Assembly: GCA_023430685.1 (NCBI GenBank)
Contig: JAEYZH010000199.1
Coordinates: forward strand, 1-13,160
From: Pseudomonadota bacterium
GTDB taxonomy: Bacteria > Pseudomonadota > Gammaproteobacteria > Xanthomonadales > Rhodanobacteraceae
Reading direction: 5' to 3'
DNA: 13,160 nt
A program made the position numbers and the translations under genes. This document shows, one piece after another, positions 8,485 to 13,160 of this stretch (positions are counted from its first letter, which is position 1; every line of letters begins with the position of its first letter). The notes below the pieces were generated by a model that ran no database searches, was not told where the DNA came from, and saw only the letters and a list, made by a program, of their open reading frames with translations.

Positions 8485-8490
8485 CACTCC

Positions 8491-9345
8491 ATGCCCTTCT
8501 ACGTCGACATCGATCCGATCGCGTTCTCCATCGGCCCGCTGCAGGTGCACTGGTACGGCATCATGTACCTGCTCGCGTTCGGCATCTGCTGGTGGCTCGG
8601 GCAGCGCCGGCGCGCGGCGGGTCGATTGCCGGTCACGGCGGACCAGTTCTCGGACCTTGCGTTCTACCTGATGCTCGGCGTGATCCTCGGCGGGCGCATC
8701 GGCTACATGCTGTTCTACGACGCGGCGCGGCTCGCCTCCAACCCGCTCAGCATCGTGCGCGTATGGGAAGGCGGCATGTCGTTCCACGGCGGCTTGCTCG
8801 GCGTGCTCGCCGCGGGCTGGTTCTGGACGCGTCGGCACGCGATCCACTTCTTCGATGCGATCGACTTCGTCGCGCCGCTGGTGCCGATCGGACTCGGCCT
8901 CGGACGGCTCGGCAATTTCATCGGCGGCGAGTTGTGGGGTCGGCACACCGATGCGCCGTGGGGCATGGTCTTCGCGCGCTCGCTCGATGCGCTCGGCAAG
9001 ACACCCGACGAACTGCGCACGATGTACCTCGCGGGGCAGTTGTCGGGCGAGGCGCGCCATCCCTCGCAGCTCTACGAGTTCGCGCTCGAAGGCGTCGTGA
9101 TGTTCGCGGTGCTCTGGTGGTATTCGCGCAAGCCGCGGCCGCGCTACGCGGTATCGGGCCTGTTCGCGCTGCTCTACGGCGGCTTCCGCTTCGCGGTCGA
9201 ATTCGTGCGCGAGCCGGATGCGCAACTAGGTTTCCTCGCGTTCGGCTGGCTCACGATGGGGCAGGTGCTGTCGCTGCCGCTGATGGCGGTCGGGCTGTTC
9301 CTGCTGTGGTGGTCGCGGAAGCGAGGGTTGGGGGCTGAGGGCTGA
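8491..9345 (+). CDS. lgt: Prolipoprotein diacylglyceryl transferase Lgt
   Basis: A 284-residue polytopic inner-membrane enzyme that transfers diacylglycerol from phosphatidylglycerol to the lipobox cysteine of prolipoproteins. Family marks are IGPLQVHWYGIMYLLAF (14-30), GGRIGYMLFYD (67-77), GGMSFHGGLLG (94-104, with His99 matching essential E. coli His103), the Lgt signature GRLGNFIGGELWGR (138-151, Arg139 matching Arg143), HPSQLYE (190-196) and VEFVREPD (236-243, Arg240 matching Arg239). Length is normal. The ATG at 8491 begins the protein at the usual place, but no Shine-Dalgarno precedes it; the leader is pyrimidine-rich and made of inverted heptamer repeats. The last codons (GAEG-stop) are written by a heptamer repeat, which also supplies the stop. 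thyA follows after 38 bp in the same direction. Confidence 0.96.
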   Translation: MPFYVDIDPIAFSIGPLQVHWYGIMYLLAFGICWWLGQRRRAAGRLPVTADQFSDLAFYLMLGVILGGRIGYMLFYDAARLASNPLSIVRVWEGGMSFHGGLLGVLAAGWFWTRRHAIHFFDAIDFVAPLVPIGLGLGRLGNFIGGELWGRHTDAPWGMVFARSLDALGKTPDELRTMYLAGQLSGEARHPSQLYEFALEGVVMFAVLWWYSRKPRPRYAVSGLFALLYGGFRFAVEFVREPDAQLGFLAFGWLTMGQVLSLPLMAVGLFLLWWSRKRGLGAEG

Positions 9346-9350
9346 GGGCT
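9332..9350 (+). repeat. Heptamer repeat at the lgt/thyA junction, contains the lgt stop
   Basis: Two full GGGCTGA units and a partial third (GGGCT). The TGA of the second unit (9343-9345) is the lgt stop codon. This is the same unit as the 8345-8393 array. Confidence 0.9.
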
Positions 9351-9383
9351 GCGCATGGCATCGAACGATCGCGAGTTGAACCC

Positions 9384-10178
9384 GTGAAACAGTATCTGGA
9401 CCTGCTGCGCCATGTGCTCGAACACGGCACCGAAAAGGCCGACCGCACGGGCACCGGCACGCGCAGCGTGTTCGGCTGGCAGATGCGCTTCGACCTCGCG
9501 CAGGGCTTTCCGCTCGTCACGACCAAGAAGCTGCACCTGAAGTCGATCGTGCACGAGCTGATCTGGTTCCTGCGCGGCGACACCCACATCGGTTACCTCA
9601 AGGATCATGGCGTCTCGATCTGGGACGAATGGGCGGGCGCGGACGGCGAGCTCGGTCCGGTCTACGGCAAGCAGTGGCGTTCGTGGAGTTGCCCGGATGG
9701 CCGCGTGGTCGACCAGATCGCGTGGGTGCTCGCGGAAATCCGCCGCAACCCGGACTCGCGCCGGCTCATCGTCAGCGCGTGGAACGTCGCCGACCTGCCG
9801 CGCATGGCGCTGCAACCGTGCCACACGATGTTCCAGTTCTACGTCGCCGACGGCCGGCTCTCGTGCCAGCTGTACCAGCGCTCGGGCGACATCTTCCTAG
9901 GCGTGCCGTTCAACATCGCGAGCTATGCGTTGCTGACGCAGATGGTCGCGCAGGTAAGCGGCTTGCAGCCTGGCGATTTCGTGCACACGCTCGGCGATGC
10001 ACACCTGTATTCGAACCATTTCGACCAGGCACGCGAGCAACTCGCGCGCGACCCGAGACCGCTGCCGCGGCTCGTGCTGAATCCCGACGTGCGTTCGCTG
10101 TTCGACTTCCGCTACGAGGACGTCGCGATCGAAGGCTACGCGCCGCACGCCGCGATCAAGGCGCCCGTCGCGGTATGA
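9384..10178 (+). CDS. thyA: Thymidylate synthase ThyA
   Basis: A 264-residue cytoplasmic enzyme, the same length as E. coli ThyA. It converts dUMP and methylene-tetrahydrofolate to dTMP and dihydrofolate. The sequence follows E. coli nearly without gaps: ADRTGTGTRSVFGWQMRFDL, FPLVTTKKLHLKSIVHELIW, the catalytic Cys146 in LQPCHTMFQFYV, CQLYQRSGDIFLGVPFNIAS and the C terminus IKAPVAV. The start is GTG 9384, giving MKQYL as in E. coli; an ATG at 9355 is out of frame. The Shine-Dalgarno is poor (GAG near 9372). The stop codon overlaps the folA start by 4 nt (ATGA), which couples production of dihydrofolate to its reductase. Confidence 0.97.
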   Translation: MKQYLDLLRHVLEHGTEKADRTGTGTRSVFGWQMRFDLAQGFPLVTTKKLHLKSIVHELIWFLRGDTHIGYLKDHGVSIWDEWAGADGELGPVYGKQWRSWSCPDGRVVDQIAWVLAEIRRNPDSRRLIVSAWNVADLPRMALQPCHTMFQFYVADGRLSCQLYQRSGDIFLGVPFNIASYALLTQMVAQVSGLQPGDFVHTLGDAHLYSNHFDQAREQLARDPRPLPRLVLNPDVRSLFDFRYEDVAIEGYAPHAAIKAPVAV

Positions 10179-10666
10179 GCATCCGCCTCGTCGCGGCGCT
10201 GGATGCGAACTTCGCGATCGGTCGCGAAGGCGCGATGCCGTGGCACCTGCCGGACGACCTCAAGCGCTTCAAGGCGCTGACGCTCGGAAAACCGGTGCTG
10301 ATGGGCCGCAAGACCGCACTCGCGATCGGGCGTGCGCTGCCTGGGCGACGCAACCTCGTGTTGACGCGCGGCCCGCACGCGCCGTTCGCGGGGCAACAGG
10401 TGGTGCGATCGATCGACGAGGCGATCGCGCTCGCGGGTGACGAGGATCTCGCTGTGATCGGTGGCGGCGAGGTGTATGCGCTGGCGCTGCCGCGCGCGAA
10501 CGTGATGCACCTGACCTGGGTCGACGCGACCATCGAGGGAGCCGATGCGTGGTTTCCGCGCTTCGATCCAAGCGAGTGGACCGAAGTCGCACGCGCGAAA
10601 CATGCTGCCGACGCGCGCCATGCGTTCGCGATGAGCTTCGTCGACTACCACCGCGTTCCCGTGTAG
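10175..10666 (+). CDS. folA: Dihydrofolate reductase FolA
   Basis: A 163-residue cytoplasmic enzyme that reduces dihydrofolate to tetrahydrofolate with NADPH; the substrate is a product of ThyA, encoded just before it. Motifs are AIGREGAMPWHLPDDLKRFK (14-33, Asp28 matching the catalytic Asp27 of E. coli), VLMGRKTALAIGRALPGR (41-58), LVLTR (61-65) and VIGGGEVYALALP (94-106). The ATG overlaps the thyA TGA by 4 nt. The TAG stop is part of a REP element. The gene converges on apaH, the same arrangement as at the E. coli folA/apaH locus. Confidence 0.96.
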   Translation: MSIRLVAALDANFAIGREGAMPWHLPDDLKRFKALTLGKPVLMGRKTALAIGRALPGRRNLVLTRGPHAPFAGQQVVRSIDEAIALAGDEDLAVIGGGEVYALALPRANVMHLTWVDATIEGADAWFPRFDPSEWTEVARAKHAADARHAFAMSFVDYHRVPV

Positions 10667-10686
10667 GAGCGCACCCTGTGCGCGAT
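10663..10686 (+). repeat. REP palindrome copy 3, contains the folA stop codon
   Basis: The 24-bp core is identical to copy 2 (reverse complement of 3257-3280): GTAGGAG, then hairpin GCGCAC / GTGCGC around CCT, then GAT; similarity continues into CCGCGGAATG. The TAG at 10664-10666 ends folA. A degenerate inverted partner (GCGCA 10721-10725 with TGCGC 10731-10735) lies 35 bp downstream. Together they fill the folA/apaH convergent gap and could act as a bidirectional terminator. Confidence 0.85.
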
Positions 10687-10748
10687 CCGCGGAATGTCGC
10701 GTGCGAAGCGCCCCGGCTTCGCGCATCGGGTGCGCACGAAGGCGCTCG

Positions 10749-11597
10749 TCAGTCCATGTCCTTGCCCGGCGCAGGCTTGCGATCGGACTTGATCGTGACG
10801 TACTCGGGCTCCTCGGTGTCGAGGCGCAATGCGGTCAACGCACCGCCCCAGACGCAGCCGGTGTCGATCGCGTGGACGCCGAGGCCGGCGAAGCGGCCGA
10901 GCGTCGACCAGTGGCCGCAGACGACGCGCAGGTCGCGCTTGACCTGGCCCGGCACCTCGTACCAGGGATACAGGCCCGGGCGCTGCGTGCCCGGCTCGCC
11001 CTTGTCGCCGAAGCCGATGCGCCCGCGCACGTCGCAATAGCGCATGCGCGTGAACACGTTGATGCCGGCGCGCCAGCGATCGATGCCGCGCAGCTTCGGC
11101 GTCCACAGGTCCGGCTTGTTGCCGAACAGCTGCTTGAGCAACCGGCGGCCACCGTCGCTGCGCAACTTGTCCTCGATCTCGCGCGCGAGTTCCTCGGCCT
11201 GCTGCGTGGTCCAGCGCGGGAACAGTCCCGCGTGCACCAGCATGAACCCGAGCGTGCGATCGACATGCACGAGTTTCTGGCGCCGCATCCACGCGAGCAG
11301 TTCGTCGCGGTCGGGCGCGAACAGGATCTCGCGCAGTTCCGGATTCACGCGCGCCTGGTCCTCGCGCTTGCGCTCGGCGATCGCGAGCAGCGAGAGGTCG
11401 TGGTTGCCGAGCGCGACGATCGCGCGATCACCGAGGCCCTTGACCGTGCGCAGCACCGCGAGCGACTGGCCGCCGCGGTTGACGAGGTCACCGCAGAACC
11501 ATACGCGGTCGGCGGCCGGGTCGAGGCGAAGCTTGTCGAGGAGTCGGACCAGTTCGTCGTGGCAGCCCTGGACGTCGCCGATGGCCCAGGTCGCCAT
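10749..11597 (-). CDS. apaH: Bis(5'-nucleosyl)-tetraphosphatase, symmetrical, ApaH
   Basis: A 282-residue metallophosphatase (E. coli ApaH is 280) that splits Ap4A into two ADP and can also act on Np4-capped RNA. The metal-binding motifs are in order: IGDVQGC (6-12), FCGDLVNRGGQS (34-45), LGNHDLSLL (63-71) and LVHAGLFPRW, with CGHWSTLGR and IDTGCVWGGALTAL towards the end. The ATG at 11597 shares one base with the apaG stop (TGATG), so translation is coupled to apaG. The longer open frame upstream belongs to apaG and rsmA in other frames. It converges on folA across a REP element. Confidence 0.96.
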   Translation of the reverse strand: MATWAIGDVQGCHDELVRLLDKLRLDPAADRVWFCGDLVNRGGQSLAVLRTVKGLGDRAIVALGNHDLSLLAIAERKREDQARVNPELREILFAPDRDELLAWMRRQKLVHVDRTLGFMLVHAGLFPRWTTQQAEELAREIEDKLRSDGGRRLLKQLFGNKPDLWTPKLRGIDRWRAGINVFTRMRYCDVRGRIGFGDKGEPGTQRPGLYPWYEVPGQVKRDLRVVCGHWSTLGRFAGLGVHAIDTGCVWGGALTALRLDTEEPEYVTIKSDRKPAPGKDMD

Positions 11598-11980
11598 CAG
11601 TGCAGCGTCCGCGGCGTCGACAGGACGAAGGCCGGGATGTGCGCGTCGAAGCGCGTGCCGTCGTCGGCGACCATCTCGTAGCTGCCGCGCATGGTGCCGA
11701 GCGAGGTCTCGATGACCGCGCCCGAGGTGTACTCGAAGTCGTCGCCGGGGCGAACCCAGGGTTGTTCGCCGACCACGCCGTCGCCGTGCACTTCGCGCAC
11801 CTTGCCGTTGTCGTCGGTGATCACCCAGTGGCGCGAAAGCAGCCGCGCGCCGACCGTGCCCTCGTTGACGATCGTGATCGTGTACGAGAACGCATAGCGA
11901 TTGTCCGCCGGCGCCGACTGGTCGTCGAGGAAGCGGGTATTGACCGAAATCGTGATGTCGTAGGGCTTCTTGCCGCTCAT
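11597..11980 (-). CDS. apaG: ApaG (DUF525 family)
   Basis: A 127-residue protein, normal length for ApaG, which has a fibronectin-III-like beta fold. Signatures are VNTRFLDDQSAP (13-24), YAFSYTITIVNEG (29-41), LLSRHWVITDDNG (47-59), VVGEQPWVRPGDDFEYTSG (69-87) and GTMRGSYEMV. Its function in bacteria is not settled, although it is consistently found between rsmA and apaH. The start overlaps the rsmA stop (ATGA, 11980-11977) and its stop overlaps the apaH start, so all three genes are coupled. Confidence 0.94.
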   Translation of the reverse strand: MSGKKPYDITISVNTRFLDDQSAPADNRYAFSYTITIVNEGTVGARLLSRHWVITDDNGKVREVHGDGVVGEQPWVRPGDDFEYTSGAVIETSLGTMRGSYEMVADDGTRFDAHIPAFVLSTPRTLH

Positions 11981-12789
11981 GGGCGCGGATTTTCCGGGAC
12001 GCGGGCCGCCGCGGCAAGCGCGACGAACGCGGCCGGCTCGAGTTGTTCCGCGCGCTTACGCGGATCGATGCCCGCGGCTGCGATGCGATCGGCGTCGAGC
12101 AGGCCGTGCAGTGCATTGGCCAGTGTCTTGCGGCGCTGCCCGAATGCGGCCCTGACGACGTCCGCGACCGGCCCGTCGCGCTCGCCGGGACGCTCGGCGC
12201 GCGGCCGCGGCAGCAGGCGCACGACCGCCGAATCGACCTTCGGCGGGGGCCGGAATGCGCCGGGCGGCACCTCGATCAGGGGTTCGACACGGCAGGCGAG
12301 CTGCAGCATGACCGAGAGCCGGCCATAGACCTTGCTGCCGGGCGCCGCGGCCATGCGTTCGACGACCTCCCTCTGCAGCATGAAATGCATGTCGCGGATC
12401 GCGTCGAGGTGGTCGATGCAGTGGAACAGGATTGGCGAGGAAATGTTGTAGGGCAGGTTGCCGACCACGCGCAGCGCATCGCCACGCGCGAGCGCGGTGA
12501 AGTCGACGCCGAGCACGTCGGCATTGACGATCTCGAGGTCTCCGACGCCCTCGGCGGACGCGCGCAGTCGCGGCACGAGGTCGCGATCGAGCTCGATCAC
12601 GGTCATCCGCCCCAGCGCGCGCAGCAGCGGCAGCGTCAGCGCACCGTCGCCGGGTCCGATCTCGACGACTCGCTCACCCGTGCGCGGGGCGATCGCCTGC
12701 ACGATGCGCTGCAGGATCGTCGCGTCGTGCAGGAAATGCTGGCCGAAGCGCTTCTTGTGGACGTGGCGGTCGGCGGGGGCAGTATGCAT
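11977..12789 (-). CDS. rsmA: 16S rRNA dimethyladenosine transferase RsmA (KsgA)
   Basis: A 270-residue SAM-dependent enzyme (E. coli 273) that dimethylates the two adjacent adenines in the 3'-terminal hairpin of 16S rRNA during 30S maturation. Motifs are KKRFGQHFLHD (12-22), VVEIGPGDGALTLPLL (41-56), IELDRDLV (65-72), IVNADVLGVDF (87-97), catalytic motif IV NLPYNISSPI (111-120), QREVVERM (129-136), YGRLSVMLQ (145-153) and FRPPPKVDSAVVRL (169-182). The ATG at 12789 is chosen because the conserved domain begins 12 residues later. The frame stays open upstream to 13008 but translates a non-coding repeat there, so the longer start is rejected. No clear Shine-Dalgarno is visible. pdxA, its usual upstream neighbour, is not in the window. 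Confidence 0.96.
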   Translation of the reverse strand: MHTAPADRHVHKKRFGQHFLHDATILQRIVQAIAPRTGERVVEIGPGDGALTLPLLRALGRMTVIELDRDLVPRLRASAEGVGDLEIVNADVLGVDFTALARGDALRVVGNLPYNISSPILFHCIDHLDAIRDMHFMLQREVVERMAAAPGSKVYGRLSVMLQLACRVEPLIEVPPGAFRPPPKVDSAVVRLLPRPRAERPGERDGPVADVVRAAFGQRRKTLANALHGLLDADRIAAAGIDPRKRAEQLEPAAFVALAAAARVPENPRP

Positions 12790-12964
12790 TCGTGCATCGT
12801 AGCGGATGGGGTCGATGTTTCGCTTCTTCGTTTGATCGGGGCGTGCTGGTCGAGCTGGCAAGGAGCGTCGATCGCCAGCTGCCGAGATCGACCGACTTCT
12901 TGGTGGTTTTGTCGTCGTCCTGGTCGGAGTATTGGAGTGGACCGACTCGCGTCCCTGCGTGTTC
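12790..12964. other. rsmA upstream region without a recognised gene
   Basis: About 175 bp, less GC-rich than its surroundings. A TACGAT on the minus strand close to the rsmA start is a possible -10, but no -35 matches it. No coding sequence is supported here; open frames through this stretch do not resemble proteins. Confidence 0.4.
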
Positions 12965-12984
12965 GGCCCGCATCCCTGCGGGCC
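12965..12984. repeat. Hairpin 1 of cluster, apex A-TCCC-T
   Basis: Perfect 8-bp stem GGCCCGCA / TGCGGGCC with loop TCCC. First of five hairpins in the 3'-terminal non-coding stretch of the window. Confidence 0.85.
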
Positions 12985-13020
12985 GGTCACTTTCTCTTGC
13001 TTGCCCAAGAGAAAGTAACC
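12985..13020. repeat. Hairpin 2 of cluster, long A/T-containing stem (GAGAAAGTAACC element)
   Basis: Perfect 11-bp stem ACTTTCTCTTG (12989-12999) with CAAGAGAAAGT (13006-13016), loop 6 nt. It is extended by GGT/ACC across one mismatch. It is followed by AAAGAGAAGGGCACCCC. From memory, this AAGAGAAAGTAACCAAAGAGAAGG motif recurs in intergenic regions of many Xanthomonadales genomes and is often mis-annotated as short hypothetical proteins. Confidence 0.8.
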
Positions 13021-13051
13021 AAAGAGAAGGGCACCCCGGCAGCGCCGCCCA

Positions 13052-13068
13052 CCGGGCCTTCGGCCCGG
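13052..13068. repeat. Hairpin 3 of cluster
   Basis: Perfect 7-bp stem CCGGGCC / GGCCCGG with loop TTC; partial outer pairing CACC with GGTG across a 2-nt bulge. Confidence 0.8.
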
Positions 13069-13092
13069 CGGGTGCGTGGACGACGGCCGGGG

Positions 13093-13126
13093 TTCGCTGA
13101 CAGCACATCCCTGTGCTGACAGCGAA
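13093..13126. repeat. Hairpin 4 of cluster, apex A-TCCC-T
   Basis: Stem TTCGCTG / CAGCGAA outside and CAGCACA / TGTGCTG inside, separated by one A-A mismatch; loop TCCC. It is 34 bp in all, the longest near-perfect palindrome in the window. Confidence 0.85.
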
Positions 13127-13129
13127 CGC

Positions 13130-13147
13130 GGCGCGATCCCTCGCGCC
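13130..13147. repeat. Hairpin 5 of cluster, apex A-TCCC-T
   Basis: Perfect 7-bp stem GGCGCGA / TCGCGCC with loop TCCC. The last bases of the window (GCCCCTGCGGGC) may start another hairpin, so the cluster probably runs on. Confidence 0.85.
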
Positions 13148-13160
13148 GCCCCTGCGGGCT

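Noticed and set aside
12790..13008. N-terminal extension of rsmA through an open frame to 13008
   Set aside because: The added residues translate the intergenic region and part of the GAGAAAGTAACC hairpin element, whereas the KsgA family begins just before KKRFGQHFL; the ATG at 12789 fits.
12960..13119. Plus-strand reading frame through the hairpin cluster, containing HFLLLAQEKVTKEKG
   Set aside because: The peptide is a translation of the hairpin element. I recall it as a recurrent spurious hypothetical protein, and it has no start or ribosome site of its own.

Overview
The window is about 13.2 kb of very GC-rich bacterial chromosome. It is densely packed with housekeeping genes and contains no transposase, phage, tRNA, rRNA or CRISPR array. 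The gene set and order suggest a gammaproteobacterium of the Xanthomonadales/Lysobacterales, perhaps Rhodanobacteraceae-like. Supporting signs are lgt-thyA-folA facing apaH-apaG-rsmA, GTAGGAGC-type REP palindromes, hairpins with an ATCCCT apex, and a GAGAAAGTAACC element. This taxonomic call is inference, made without a database search.

Layout. At the left edge is the start of a minus-strand membrane protein, probably a PAP2-family phosphatase. It is divergent from dgkA (diacylglycerol kinase, 320-691). Next is a plus-strand LemA lipoprotein gene followed by two TPM-domain genes (807-2991). These meet the minus-strand yyaL/SPATA20-type thioredoxin-domain gene (3277-5307) tail to tail across a head-to-head REP pair. 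Divergent from yyaL is a plus-strand block: a class IV PLP aminotransferase (5393-6328) overlapping by 4 nt a sulfotransferase-like P-loop protein (6325-7056), then rlmI (7134-8339). After a 7-bp tandem repeat come lgt (8491-9345), thyA (9384-10178) and folA (10175-10666). A further REP separates folA from the minus-strand operon rsmA-apaG-apaH (12789 down to 10749). The right end (12965-13147) is a non-coding cluster of five hairpins that probably continues past the window.

How the genes work together. DgkA recycles diacylglycerol, Lgt uses phosphatidylglycerol to lipidate prolipoproteins, and LemA is itself a predicted Lgt substrate. ThyA makes dTMP and dihydrofolate, and FolA reduces the dihydrofolate; the two are translationally coupled. 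RsmA and RlmI methylate rRNA, and ApaH hydrolyses Ap4A.

Less ordinary points: (1) the aminotransferase/sulfotransferase-like pair, whose two parts appear to be fused in plant 'BCAT-like' proteins and whose aminotransferase seems to lack the usual PLP-binding Glu; (2) repeats that supply the stop codons of three genes (yyaL, folA, lgt); (3) a heptamer repeat bracketing lgt and inverted against its start codon; (4) the ATCCCT-apex hairpin cluster.
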